Source: Dillenia suffruticosa (taxonomy: Eukaryota; Streptophyta; Magnoliopsida; Dilleniales; Dilleniaceae). Taken from it: DNA of 64,000 nt. Both the position numbers and the translations under genes were made by a program. Position 1 is the stretch's first letter. Every line of letters starts with the position of its first letter. Shown in pieces: positions 42,917-54,802 of the stretch. The DNA lies in contig JAVTVX010000026.1 of the NCBI GenBank assembly GCA_033439265.1, positions 2,221,501-2,285,500 of the forward strand, read 5' to 3'. The notes beneath the pieces were generated by a model. The model saw only the letters and a program-made list of their open reading frames with translations, had not been told where the DNA came from and ran no database searches.

Positions 42917-43839
42917 TGTTGATGCGGGAAAAGAGGGCAATTCCATTATTTTGCACGACCTAACCCAATTGCAAAAGAATGTGATCGTGGAAGAAGAAGC
43001 AGGTTTAATAATATGGAAAAGACTCAAGTGATTTCAAGATGCAACCAGATCCCAATTTAATAATCTGTTTACACAAGAAATTAATGCTCAAATGAAAGAA
43101 CCAGATAAGACTTAATTATACTCATTCATACTCAATTGAACATTTAAGAAGCCAGAGGAGAGATGTGGAAAGAAACAAAAAATAGTCAAAATATATTTCT
43201 AACAGATTTTGTGATGCATTTGTGGTAAATTTTCACTGATCCCCTCTCTTGTCTAGTTTCCTTATTAGATTGGACAAGATGAGTTTCTTTATTTATGAAA
43301 GATATCATTTCGTTTAACTCTAACTAAATTGTCTTTCCGAATTGGTTTTCTTTTTTATAGTCTTATTAGTTAGGCAAGATGATTTGTTTTGTTTGGAAAA
43401 GATGTCATCTTGTTTAACCTTTATTAATTTGCTTAAATTGTGGTTGAAAACCAAACCAAGAATTTACCAATTTTAGTTGTCGTTTAAGAGCAACTTTTAA
43501 CCTATAAATAGGCCAACACCACCCATGTAGGAGAGCAGTTCATATTCATTAATTAATCATTGATTGAGTTCTTTATGAAAAATTATTATTCTTTTATTTT
43601 TGTTCAATTTTGTTTTGTCAATCTATATTAGTAAATTGGTAATCTAAATTCACAAGCACACAAATTCATACCTCAATCCAAGTGTATTGTTGTGTGAGTT
43701 GGTTTGTCGTGTTCAAAGTTGATTGAGTAGTCTAAATAGCAGGTTGTGTTACTTTAATATTGATTGGCTATTCGTATTTGTTTTGGTTCCAAACCCACTT
43801 ATCTCTAACCTACGTCCCACTTGAAGCAGGAACACATCA
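42917..43839 (+). mobile_element. 5' LTR of the Ty3/gypsy element
   Basis: Starts TGTTGATGCGGGAAAAGAGG and ends ...GGAACACATCA, followed by a decayed tRNA-Met-type primer binding site (TTTAATATCAAAGTCC). It contains a TATA box (43503-43510). No second copy is in the window, so the boundaries rest on TG..CA and on the PBS. The gypsy gag follows on the same strand. Confidence 0.55.
43503..43510 (+). promoter_or_regulatory. TATA box in the gypsy LTR
   Basis: TATAAATA in CCTATAAATAGGCC, about 330 bp before the LTR end, the usual U3/R arrangement. Confidence 0.55.
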
Positions 43840-44640
43840 TTTAATATCAAAGTCCTAAGTTGTTATGATAGATTCTTATCCCGATTCTTGTTCTTGTCTA
43901 GCTACCATTAAACCCTAATTGCTATTAAATCCAGGCCATTATTTGTTACTCATTATTTTCTTCTTTTCTTTAATTTCTTTGTTGCCATTAAAAAAATTCT
44001 TATCATCTATATTTGATCCTTGGTTTACAACATTAGATTTTTTTGCTTGTTAGAGAGCTACTTATAGTACATTAAAAAAAAGGCGCTGAAGCAAAAATCA
44101 GCACAAAAAATGGAAAGTTACCGAAACAAAATCAGTATAAAAAAAAGAGGAAAGTATCTGAGGCAAAATTAGCTCTTTTCTTCTTTATATTTAGTTATCT
44201 TTTTAATTGAAATTTTGGATTTATAATTCTATTATTACAAATTATATTTCAGCTCTTAACAGTAGCTTAAAACTTGGTCTTGCATTTTTAGTGGTTGAAT
44301 TTGTTCATTTCGATTTTTGAAAACCCCTAGCCCCCACAAAAAAAGAAAAAATGCTAGTAACCTAACACTATTTGAGCCCATTTCAACCCTTGGAGAGCTC
44401 ATTGAAGCCAACTACGATCACATACTCAAGAATTGACGATAATTGGATCATATGGTTAGGATTAGATAGAATAAGAGATTAAGAAGTGATATTGAGAGTT
44501 CTAAGAGTAGTGAGTCTATCAAGAATAAAGCAAAACATTGAGGTAAAAAACTAGCAACCGCCTTGGGAGGTCAAATTTTTGTGAGGTCCTATCTTTCATT
44601 TTTTTTTCATCACTAACATGATAGGAGACCGAGGAAAGTA
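43840..44640 (+). other. Gypsy untranslated leader between LTR and gag
   Basis: Non-coding stretch downstream of the LTR, with A-rich tracts. No other feature seen. Confidence 0.4.
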
Positions 44641-45298
44641 AGTTACAGTCAAAGCAACAATCACGAGAACGAACCAACATGGTTGACAACTCTCCAAATG
44701 CAAGCTCTTGTGAACCATTTTGAGAGACTCATCAATAAGAAGTTTGAAGAAGTCCATAAATGGCTGGATTGAGTGGAAAGACCAATTATATGTCCTAGGA
44801 CCATGCTAACAAGCCAAGGACAAACTCAAACCACATAACCCTACCACCGTGAAGAAGATGTTGAAAGCCAGGGTGATGAAGATGAGTTTGAGGAATTCCA
44901 ACCAAGATGGAGGATGCACAATAAACCGAGAATGGTTAGATTACCACACCAAAATGAAGAAGAAGGTTTTGGTGGAATTAAGATCAAGATCCCCTCATTT
45001 CAAGGGAAGAATAATCCCAAAATATACTTGGAGTTGGAGATGCGAGTAGAGCAGATCTTTTCCTACCATAAATTAGGAGGTTAAAAAGATAAAATTTGTT
45101 GCTCTTGAATTTACTAATTATGCTCTTGTTTAGTGGAATCAGATGTAGAAGGAGAGGTATAAGTTAGGTGAGAGTGAGCAACCCATCACCACATGGGTTG
45201 AGATGGAAGCACAGATGAGGAGACGATTTGTTCCAAACTATTGAGCTTCATAATAAGCTTCAACACCTCACTCAGGGTTCCAGGAGTGTGGATGAGTA

Positions 45299-45303
45299 TC
45301 ATA
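45299..45303. repeat. TSD of the minus-strand copia (left)
   Basis: TCATA, repeated at 52467-52471. Removing the element restores the gypsy gag reading ...GSRSVDEYHKEM.... Confidence 0.8.
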
Positions 45304-45362
45304 TGTTGAAATTTTGAATAAGATAGAGTGAGATAAAACACAAAGATGTATTACGGAAGTTT

Positions 45363-46727
45363 TATTACTAGAAAATGAACTTTCAGCGACAGAAAAATCT
45401 ATCACTGAAAATCCATTTTCTGTCGCTAAAATGTATCAGCAACGGATTTTTTCTGTCGTTAATGGTGACCCCGCTAAATATTAGTTACGGATTTTTTTTC
45501 TGTCACTAATATCAGTGACGAATTAGCTATGGAAAAAATCCGTCGCTGATATTAGCGACGAAAAAAAATCTGTTGCTGAAAAAAAATAAAAAAAATAAAA
45601 AAAATCAGCGACCGACCCAATCTGTTGTTGATTTTTGAGTTTTGCAAAAAGAAAGCACGCTGCCCCAGGCGCCTGAGCCGCGACCTCCTGCCTACTCCCC
45701 AACTCCACTGAACCTGACCACACGCGCCTGCCCACCCGCACCCGCTCGACAGCCCACCCGCCGCTCGCTTCCATTAATGTGTGAAAAATGCTCCATGCCT
45801 TTGCCGCTGTTCGAACCTGGACCAAATAAAATATTAACAACAGTCTAACCACCGAAGCACATTGTGCTACCTTAACCAATTCTTTTTTTTTTATTTATTC
45901 TTTTTATCTTATAAAATTTAATAATAATAAAATAATATAAAATGATAATTTATTATAAAATAATAAAATAATAAAATAATAAAATTTTTGGTTAAAAAAT
46001 AATAAAAAATTTAAAAATAAAATAATATTATTTTACTACAAAATAAAATAAAAATAAAGATAAAAAGAATTAATAAATAAAAAATAAAAAAATAAAAAAA
46101 ATAAAAAATAAAAAATAAAAAAAAAATAAAATAAAATAAGGAACTATCGGCGACTGAAAAATCCGTCGGTGATAGTTCATTTTTTAATTTTTTTTACCTT
46201 TGAATATTATTACCGATGAAAAAATCCATCGCTGATTATTTTTTTTAAAATTTTTTCTACCTTTGAATATTTTTATCGACGGATTAAAGACAAATTTTTT
46301 ACGACAGAAAACATCCGTCGCTGATAGTTCTTTTTTTTTTCATTTTTTTTAGCTTTGAATCTTTTTATCGATAGATTAACGACGGATGTTTTGCGATGGA
46401 AAAAATTCGTCGTTGATAATTCATTTTTTTAATTTTTTTTTACCTTTGAATATTATTACTGACGGATTAACAACGGATATTTTGCAACGGAAAATTGAAA
46501 GTCGTAAATCCGTCGCTGATAGTTTTTCTTTTTTTAATATATATATTCTTTTTCCTTCGATCCCTATCAGTGAGAAATTAACGATGGATTTTTTAGCAAT
46601 GGAAAAAATCCGTCGTTAATCTGTCGCTGATTTTCTAGTAACCCCTCCCTTGTTAATCTGTCACTAATCTCGAGAGATTTTTTGCCGTCGGTAATTTCTG
46701 TTGCTGAAACCGTATTTTCTAATAGTG
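45363..46727. mobile_element. CACTA-like MITE 2 (1365 bp, TSD TTT)
   Basis: Ends TATTACTAGAAAATG (first bases mutated) and, on the other strand, CACTATTAGAAAATACG, flanked by TTT on both sides (45360-45362, 46728-46730). The paralogous LTR at about 51735-51750 shows the empty site. The interior holds many ..GCGACGGA../..TCCGTCGC.. blocks in both orientations around a non-repetitive GC-rich core (45630-45880) and a long A/T-only stretch (45890-46140). Confidence 0.85.
45640..45895 (-). other. tRNA-like block in MITE 2
   Basis: On the minus strand AAGGTAGCACAATGTGCTTC, GGTGGTTAGACTG and CAGGTTCGAACAGC resemble Pol III box A and box B spacing. The same block occurs in the opposite orientation in MITE 3 (61980-62110). 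I do not see a full cloverleaf, so it is not called as a tRNA. Confidence 0.45.
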
Positions 46728-47489
46728 TTTGGATGTTTTGAGACAAGTTTGGAAGAGCAATGTAAGGCTACTTTGGAGGAGAATTAGAGATCATTTGAAT
46801 ATGTTGGAAGAGCAAAAAAGAGACAAATATTGTGAAAGAATAATCTCAATATTACTTTGATGATTTATCAAAGATACATAACAAAACAATTGTGACACAA
46901 TGCTCCTGAACAATAAAAGTGAGAGTGAGAGACTTTTGCTCTAAGTAATACAAGGAGACTTGCTCCAATTCTTATTTATTTGTTCCATCCCCTCTGCCCC
47001 CTATTTATAGAGAGCGAGAGGAGTGCAAGTGACAGGAAAAAAGAAAGAGTGTGAGGGCTTTAACAGCCCTCCCCAGCGGATAGGAAAACTAGCCGTTGGA
47101 CAGGAACGTTTTCTGGACAGCATGCGGGACCAGTCTTCTGGACTTGATTTGGACCAGTTGTGCAGTCATCTTGGACCTTGATAACAGCTTCATTTGATGA
47201 TCTTGAAGACTCCTTAAGTGGCTGCAACAGATGGCTTTTTCGGGTTGGGCTTTGGCCGGATTGGGCCAATGCCCATGTGCTGATTCTGGGCTCCTGGACT
47301 GAGCAGTCTGTCCATTTGACTTGGACTGCCTGTTTGATCATTTTGAATTTTTTCTTTTCTTCTTTCTTTTGGACTTTAATTGAGATTTTCTTCATGGCTT
47401 AATTGGTGTCCAAGAGAAGGTAATTTAGGACCTCATGCTCTTCGGTGTTGGGAGCTTTTTCCTCGTGCATCTGATCCGTACTTCCAAAA

Positions 47490-47506
47490 CTCCCCCTCAA
47501 GTCCGG
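47490..47506 (-). other. Polypurine tract of the minus-strand copia
   Basis: On the minus strand CTTGAGGGGGAG lies immediately upstream of the 3' LTR, as expected for second-strand priming. Confidence 0.7.
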
Positions 47507-48468
47507 CGAATGGACTTCCATGGAGCACAACTTGCTGAAGATGAGTTAGGCATTGTTACTTCCTTAGCCTTCTTCTTTTTGTTTCTTTTCTTTTTGGAGG
47601 TGTGATTGGCCTCCCCTTCATGTTGTTGCTCATGAAGTGCTAGGCCAGCAAAGCTTACTTGAGCTCCCCCTTGCTCCTTATTTTTAGGAGTCTCAAAAGG
47701 TAGATTCAGAGGTGCTTTTTCACCAGATTCTGTGAAATAAAATTCATTTTTGACAAATTTCATATCTTTTGACGTGTATACCTCGTTAGTCTTTGGATTA
47801 TAGCATATATATCCAAATTTGTTTGGCTCATATTCTAAGAACATGCATTGCTTCCCATTGATATAACAGATACATCCAAAATTTCTAAGTTGATAGATAT
47901 TAGGTCTGCTATTTCTAATTATTTCCAAAGGAGATTTTCCTTGGAGTTTAGAGTTAGGGATGTGATTTTAGCAATGTGCAGCAGTACTTGCTGCATCGCA
48001 CTAGTAGGCTTGAGTCAAATTTGCATCGAACAATAGTGCTTGTGCAAGCATGGATATATGGTCACCTTTAGCAACTTCATTTGGTGCGAGGATTTCTTGA
48101 CTCAAGTTTTCAAAGTTTAAGCCCTTTTCCTTTAAATAATCTTTAAGGTCTGGGCTAATATTTCCTCCCTTATCATTTGCCATAAGTTCTTTTATAGTTG
48201 GATTATATTCCTTAGTGACAAGATAATAGTATTTCTTGAATGCATTAAGTGCTTGTGCTTTATCTTTTAGCATATAAACCCATGTGTATCTAGTGTCATG
48301 GTCAACAAATAATATAAAGTGTTTGTATCCACAGCTAGATATGTTTCGGGGTGTCCAAATATGGCAGTGCAAGTTTGGTTTAGAGGAAGTACCTCGATTC
48401 AGGTGCATGCATGTTGTTGTGTCTAGCCTTGCAGAATGAGCAACATATCGGTAGGACGAGCCCATGAA
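47497..48468 (-). pseudogene. Copia integrase fragment
   Basis: Minus-strand reading shows ISSCGYKHFILFVDHDTRYT and WVYMLKDKAQALNAFKKYYY (integrase core, one catalytic Asp visible in FVDHD). It is followed by NIYQLRNFGCICYINGKQCM and NEVYTSKDMKFVKNEFYF, the SH3-like domain after the core. One or more frameshifts and stops. It ends in a Lys-rich tail (SKKKRNKKKKAKE). Confidence 0.85.
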
Positions 48469-51400
48469 TAGCATTGGGCGTGGGCCGATTCTGACACCGA
48501 GGCCACAGTGAACCAGGATTGGACCGGCCTGGCTACAGTAGCTGGGCCGATTCGATTCCTCATATTTTTGAACCATGAACCGGCCGGGCTTGGCCTATCA
48601 GTTCCAATGGCTGGTTTAATTTTTTTGAATTGTTTTCAATTTTATCCCTCCCAAAATTTATAAAATGGCTGGTTTAAGAAATATTTTGGCTCACAAAGTA
48701 AAAAATGTTGCCTATAAATCGTCAACAACTAATTTCCAATTCCCACACAATATAATCTCCTACCTTTTCTACTTACAACATTTTCTACTCTCCCACAATC
48801 ACATAATCTCCTATACCCTCTACCTACAACATTTTCTTCTCTCTCACAATCTCACAATCCCATAATCCCACAATCCCATAATCTCTTACTACTCTCTCCA
48901 CCTACAACTTACTACATCATTCTCGATTTAGCAAGATTTTAAGATTAAAAACTCAAATTATTCAAAATTTGACGATAAACAATCGCGATCTTTGTCAAAT
49001 TAGTAGCAATTTATTTTTGTGTCTTTACTTTTTTGTGTATTTAATTCATTCTCAGCTAATTTTAAACTTAATTTTAAAAAAATAGTTGGAATACATTCTT
49101 TACGATCTTCCCAACAATCTTCTTTCCCCCTATTTTCATTTTTCTAATAGGGCATTTCTGAACACACAAATATTGATATTGGTTTTGAAGAAATTGAATC
49201 TAGTAATATACAATCCACCACCACACATACTAGAAAAAATGATTCAATGCATGATATTATTTTATTAGAAATTATGAGAAGCAAATGGTAATATGTAAAA
49301 TTTGTCAACAAAAATATAAATTACGAAGGGTTGGGGAGTGGACATACTTAAGAGACTCATGGTAAGAGATCATCTAGATAGATTATCTAAAATTGTACAA
49401 ACAATGATTGCTATTGGGGGGAATATCACGGGTACATTTAGATATAATGCGGATACCAAAAAATTGGACAAATAGAATAAAGAGGTACAACTTAGTATAG
49501 TAGAATGTGAAGTATTTGAAGAGTTCGTACAAAAATATTTCCAACCGGATTATAAAAGAAGTAGTAGAAAATGGAGTAGGAGGAGATCACTAGAACAATT
49601 TCAAATAATGAAAGATATTTTAAAAGTAAATTTTATGACATTTTCTTGTAAATTTTCAATAACTTCGAATACTTGGAAGACACATAAAAATAAATATTAT
49701 ATTATTGTAATATGTCATTAGATTAATGATTCATAGGCTCTGGAAAATTGTATTTTAACTTTTCAATATTGGGAACACCCACATTCTGGTTCTAATATAT
49801 TTAGAGTAATTACGAATGTTTGTCATGGTATTAGTAATAGAATTTTTTATTTGTTTTTAAATAATGTATCGACTAATACTATTACTGTTAATACTTTAAA
49901 ATTAATAATAGATAGATAATTTTTTTTTTTTATAATAGGTATGCATGTCATATTTTAAATTTATGTTAAAGATGGTTTTCATGCCTCAAAACTAATTGTA
50001 CAATCTATTCATGATTTAATTTTTCAAATAAAATTTTTTTTGACTAAAACACAAGAAATGAGACAATTATTTAATTTACATAATGTAAAATTAAAACGAT
50101 CTAGACAAGAATGTGTTATTAAGTGTAACTCAACTTATGATAGGTTACAATATGTAATTCTTTTTAAAAATGTTTTAATTGAATTTACAACTTCTAATTA
50201 TGAATATAGTTTTATTGATAATATCTTTTTTGATTTTGTAAACATACTAATTCAATTATTGAAAATTTTTTTATGTATGTACAAATTTAGTTTTTGGAGT
50301 TTACTATCCAATAACGCATTTGATTTTACCTAATATTTGTAAAATTTGTTTCGTATTTACTCAATTTGAAAATGAAGATACGTTTAGTTATATTTCTCAG
50401 CTAATGAAAATAAAAATTTTAAAATATTATGAAAAAATTCCTATTTATATTTGGTAACTTGTGCTTTAGATCTACGTGTAGAACTTGAAAGTATTGAAAC
50501 GCTAGTTGATTATTTTGTTGCTAGTTTTCCATCAGAAATATATATTAATGCCACATATTTAAACAAAAAAAAAAACATATTTGCATTATATGAAAAAGAA
50601 TATAATAATATAGGTAGTAGTGAGATAGGTGGTGGTAGTAGTAGTAGCAGTACTAGTGGGCCAATAATTCATTCATCTTCAATTTTATTTAATCCTTTAC
50701 ATATGTTAGGAAAAAATAAAAGACTTTCTCGTCTTTGTTACTAAATGAATTGATTTTATATCAACAAATACATATGTTAAAAAGTTGTGATAATGACAAT
50801 TATTTTGATATTTTAGATTGGTGGAAAAATAATATAACTTACTATCCAATTTTGGTCAAATTGGTCAAAGATATATTAACCCCCTCTTGTGTCTACAATG
50901 TCATCGGAAAGTATTTTAGTGCAGGTAGTCGAGTTCCAAATGAGAAGTGTACAAAATTGGCAGATAACGTTTTGAAAGCATTAATTTACCTTAAAGATCA
51001 GAAGGATATGGAAAAAAGGAAACAATGCATGGGAAATGACTCAGAGATGAAAGATGAAGAAGAATAAAAAATTTATAGTGTATACAAAAATTATGTAAAT
51101 ATGTAATCATAAAAAATCATCCTTGTAAAAATCAAAAGAGTGTAACCACATTGAGTTAGTAGATTTGAAAATCTAAATGAAGAGTTTGGTGGTAGACATA
51201 TACCAAATTCAGTGAAACCACTATAAAAATTTCTTGCTTCTCTTATTTTTTTCTATTTATTTGTTGAATTTTTTTTAAAAAACCAGCCCAGCACGGCCGG
51301 GCTCAGTAGGCCTATTCACCAGGTTGGACTAGTTTTAAGCAAATTTGTTTTTGGAACCGGCCCAACACGGCTTGGGAAGGCCTCTGAACTATAGTTGAAC

Positions 51401-51471
51401 AAGCCCGCAGTTCCTGGACCCATCTCGAAATTGGCTCGGAATCGGCCTAAAATGGACCAGTCCCAACTTTA
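48469..51471 (+). mobile_element. hAT transposon (3003 bp, 8-bp TSD), decayed
   Basis: Bounded by CCCATGAA (48461-48468) and CCCGTGAA (51472-51479), an 8-bp duplication with one mismatch. Ends TAGCATTGGGCGTGGGCC and TAAAGTTGGGACTGGTCC (right end on the minus strand). The body encodes a broken hAT transposase on the plus strand. The subterminal GGGCCGG-type sequences resemble those of the 377-bp hAT element at 42435-42811. It sits in the copia body, between the gag start and the integrase. Confidence 0.85.
49290..51067 (+). pseudogene. hAT transposase (RICESLEEPER-like), broken
   Basis: A BED-finger-like start (CQQKYKLRRVG..., 49290-49470, DHLDRLSKIVQTMIAIGGNI) is followed by the central region with many stops. 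A 97-codon frame at 50040-50333 (QEMRQLFNLHNVKLKR) follows, and finally the C-terminal dimerisation domain (50735-51067): YFDILDWWKNNITYYPILVK, LVKDILTPSC, GKYFSAGSRVPNEKCTKLAD, VLKALIYLKDQKDMEKRKQ. The usual VASESAFS core is altered to VIGKYFS-like sequence. Known role of intact relatives: DNA cut-and-paste transposase; domesticated members exist, but this copy is interrupted and not functional. Confidence 0.82.
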
Positions 51472-51675
51472 CCCGTGAAGAGTATCCCGTGAGGCTTTTG
51501 TGCTGGGAAGACCGGATGAAGTCATCCTTCCTCTTCCATTGCTCGAACTTGGGGTTGGATTCTTTAAGAGGCTTGTTTAAGTTATGACTCAAAGAATTGG
51601 TTTAATTTAGTAGTGTCTGAATTTGAGTAGCACATAGTGGGTAATTTTCAGAATCGAGAATGGGGATTGAAATAT

Positions 51676-51687
51676 GCTCTGACACCA
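51676..51687 (-). other. Primer binding site of the minus-strand copia
   Basis: TGGTGTCAGAGC on the minus strand, directly adjoining the 5' LTR; compare TGGTATCAGAGC, complementary to initiator tRNA-Met. Confidence 0.8.
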
Positions 51688-52466
51688 TGTTGAAAGTTTG
51701 AATGAGATAGAGTGAGATAAAACTCAAAGATATGTTACAGAAGCTTGGATGTTTTGGGACAAATTTAGATGAGCAATGGAAGGCTATTTTGGAGGAGATT
51801 TAGAGATCATTTGAATATGTTGGAAAAACAACAAAGAGATAAATATTGTGAGAGAATAATCTCAATATTACTTTGATGATTTATCAAAGATACATAGCAA
51901 AACAAGACAATGCTCAAGAACAATATAAGTAAGAGTGAGAGGCTTTTGCTCTAGGTAATACAAGGAGACTTCAATTATTATTTATTTGTTCCAACCCTTT
52001 GCCCCTATTTATAGAGAATGAAAGGAGTGCAAGTGAGAGGAAAGAGAGAGAGAGTAGCTAGGAAAACTAGCCGTTGGACGGGAACATTTTCTGGAGGGCC
52101 AGTTTTCTGTGCTTGATTTGGGTCAGCTGTGCAGTCATGTTGAACTTTGACTAGGGCTTCATGATGATCTTGAAGACTCCTTTAAGTGCGCTGAATATGG
52201 GCTGTAACTGCTGGCTTTGTTGGGTTGGGCTTTGGCCGGATTTGGCCAAAGCCATGTGCAATTCTGGGCTTATGGACTGAGCAGTCTGTCCACTTGACTT
52301 GGAATGCCTGCTTGATCTTTTTGAACCCTTTCTTTTCTTCTTTCTCTTGGACTTTGATTAAGATTTCTTCATGTCTTAATTGGTGGCCAAAAGAATGCAA
52401 TTCAGGAACTCATGCTCTTCGGTGTTGGGAGCTTTCTCCTCAAGCATTTGATCCATACTTCCATCA
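51688..52466 (-). repeat. 5' LTR of the minus-strand copia
   Basis: 779 bp from TGTTGAAAGTTTG to CTTCCATCA on the plus strand. TATA box TATAAATA on the minus strand at 52006-52013. It serves as the MITE-free version of the other LTR. Confidence 0.85.
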
Positions 52467-53089
52467 TCATAAAGAGATGGTGGTTGCCATGATTAGAGCC
52501 AACATGGTGGAGGACCAAGAAGCAACAATGGCACATTTCTTACATGGGCTGGATTGCAACATTGTCGATATCGTAGAGATGTACAACGTGGAGTTAAAAG
52601 AAATGGTCCATCAAGGCATCAAGGCGGAGCAATAGCTCAAGAGGAGGCATGGCGTTCTTTAAACTCATGGACGTGCAATGCAAAGGACTTTCCCTCTATA
52701 TTAGGATCCAAGGAATCCGAATCAAGAAGAGGTGAGAAGTGTCCTGCACTTCCTAAAAAGGCCCAGATTGAAAGTAGTTCTTTAAGAACTCGTAGCACAC
52801 AATGTTTCAAGTATCAAGGGAGGGGACACATCTCTACTAACAAAAAACCATGATCATCAACAACCAAGGAGAGTGGGAAACCGATGAAGACCCAACAAAT
52901 GGGGAAGTACAGTCAACTACAAAATTTGATGATGGAGAATATATAGAAGAGGGCGAACTTCTCATTGCTTGGAGAGCACTTAGCATCTAGATGGTAGAAG
53001 AAGAAGACCAATGAGAAAATGTATTCCATACTTGCTGCCAAGTCCAAGGAAAGGTGTCTAGTGTGATCATAGATGAAGGAAGTTATAGC

Positions 53090-53225
53090 AATGTGGCCAG
53101 CACCGAACTAGTGGAGAAATTGGGATTATCTACCTTCAAACATTGTTGACCATACAAGGAAATTGTAGCAGCGTGGCCAGCACCGAAATAGTAGAGAAGC
53201 TGGGATTATCTACCTTCAAACATCA
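53090..53225 (+). repeat. Local tandem duplication in the gypsy protease region
   Basis: Two adjacent units of about 68 bp share AGCA.TGTGGCCAGCACCGAA and GGGATTATCTACCTTCAAAC with few differences (53090-53155, 53158-53225). This would duplicate the SNVASTE-VEKLGLSTFKH segment after the protease core. Confidence 0.75.
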
Positions 53226-53982
53226 CACAAGTTGCAGTGGTTCAACAAAAGTGGGTAATTGGAGGTAACAAAGCAAGTCAAGTTATTGTTTTCTATTGGA
53301 AGATATAGAAATGAAGTATTGTCTAATTTTGTACCCATGAAAGTATGTCATCTCTTGTCGGGTATTGTCTAATTTTGAGAGGAATCTATAACCCTTTTTC
53401 CTTTGTCACCAAAATAGATATCTGAAAATCAGGTCAAGAGGGAAAATAAAAAAAGAGAGAAAGTGGACAAGAAAATGAGCCAAAAGGAAGAGAGTGAGAG
53501 AGAAAATGAGAAACTGAGAGACAAAAAAAAAGAAAGAGAGAGAAAATGAGAAACCAAGCGGCAAAAGAGAGGAAAACAGAGAAAAGTGGGAGAGTTTATT
53601 AATAGCGAGGAAAAGAGAGGTCAAGAAAGTTTTACTTTCTCAACAAGACCTCTTAGTACTCGTGTACAAGGAAGTTATGTTGAATACTAACGCCCTAACC
53701 CCTATTTGCTCAGTGTTATTAATTTTCTTTTGTAGGAGAATGAGGACGTATTTCTCGTGAAAGTGTCACCAGGACTACCACCAATTAGAGAAATGGAGTA
53801 TCAAATTGACCTCATACTTGGTGTCTTATTACCAAATCATCCTATGTACCTACCAATCTCAAAGCAGCTAAGGAGATTCAAAGACAAGTGCAAGAGTTGA
53901 TGAATAAGGGCCGTGTAAGAGAGAGGCTTAGTCCTTATGCGGTTCTAGCACTATTCGTACCAAAAAGTTTGGAATATGGAGA

Positions 53983-54285
53983 ATGTGCTTCGATTATCGA
54001 GCCATTAATAACATAATAGTAAGATATCATCATCCTATGCCTAGGTTAGATGATATGCTTGATGATTTGAATGACTCCACTATTTTCTCTAAAATTAACT
54101 TAAAAAGTGGCTATCATCAAATTAAGAAGGAAGGCGATGAATGGAAAACGACGTTTAAGACTAAATGTGACCTTTATGTATGGTTGGTTATGCCATTTGG
54201 TTTAACTAATGCATATAGTACATTTATGAGGCCAATGAACCATGTCTTGTATGCTTATATAATAAAATTTTTTAGTTTACTTTGA
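53983..54285 (+). pseudogene. Gypsy reverse transcriptase core
   Basis: The 100-codon frame holds the RT blocks [33 protein letters not shown] and [15 protein letters not shown]; the catalytic YFDD follows in another frame at about 54278 ([11 protein letters not shown]) after a frameshift. Known family: RNA-dependent DNA polymerase of Ty3/gypsy elements. Not functional here. Confidence 0.88.
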
Positions 54286-54511
54286 TGACGTTCTTGTGTA
54301 TAGTAGGATTTTTGATTAACATGTAGAATACTTAAAACTAGTTCTAGAAGTTTTAAGAAAAGAAAAATTATTTGGAAACTTGAAAAAGTGTAATTTTTGC
54401 ACTAACAAAATTGTTGTTCTTGGTTTTCTTATGAGTGGCGAGGTAATCAAAGTGGATAAAGAGAATATCAAGGCAATTCAAGATTGGCCGACCGCTACCA
54501 CTATTTGACAA

Positions 54512-54802
54512 GTGAGGAGCTTCCACAGATTGGCAACCTTTTATAGGAGGCTTGTTAAGGATTTTAGCATCTTGGCAGCCCAAATGAACGAGTTGACTGA
54601 GAAGAATGTTCCATTTAAATGGGGAGAAGTTCATGGTAAAGCCTTTCGAACAATCAAGGAGAAGTTTACTCATACTCCATTATTAGTTCTTCCCGATTTT
54701 GTTATCACTTTTGAGATTGAATGCGATGTAGGTGGGATTGGCATAGGAGGTTTACTAAGCAAGAAGGTAAACCAATTACCCATTTTGGTGAGAGGCTAAG
54801 TG
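54512..54802 (+). pseudogene. Gypsy RT thumb and RNase H start
   Basis: RSFHRLATFYRRLVKDFSIL, KGFTHTPLLVLPDF-like and FEIECDVGGIGIGGLLSKK mark the RT/RNase H junction. The reading is cut at 54802 by the 3.0-kb insertion and continues at 57803. Confidence 0.85.
54798..54802. repeat. TSD of the 3.0-kb LTR-like insertion (left)
   Basis: AAGTG, repeated exactly at 57803-57807. Confidence 0.9.

Larger units (their letters stand above)
45304..47489 (-). repeat. 3' LTR of the minus-strand copia (with MITE inside)
   Basis: Matches the other LTR at 51688-52466 along its length once the MITE (45363-46727) and one TTT are removed (about 818 bp). In one compared stretch of about 160 bases I counted 13 differences. 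A TATA box lies at 47002-47009 (minus strand). Confidence 0.85.
45304..52466 (-). mobile_element. Ty1/copia element, internally deleted, inside the gypsy element
   Basis: Both LTRs, a 5-bp duplication (TCATA), a primer binding site and a polypurine tract are present. The internal coding is reduced to a short gag start (KESNPKFEQWKRKDDFIRSS, minus strand 51600-51500) and an integrase segment (minus 48470-47500). Protease, most of gag, reverse transcriptase and RNase H are absent, so it is a non-autonomous deletion derivative. It carries two younger insertions: a CACTA-like MITE in the 3' LTR and a hAT element in the body. Confidence 0.85.

Noticed and set aside
45640..45895. A tRNA gene
   Set aside because: Box A- and B-like motifs are visible, but I could not draw a complete cloverleaf and the copy in MITE 3 differs in the anticodon-stem region.
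50735..51067. A domesticated hAT-derived host gene
   Set aside because: The frame ends within an element having TSDs and many upstream stops, so it is a transposon fragment, not a preserved gene.
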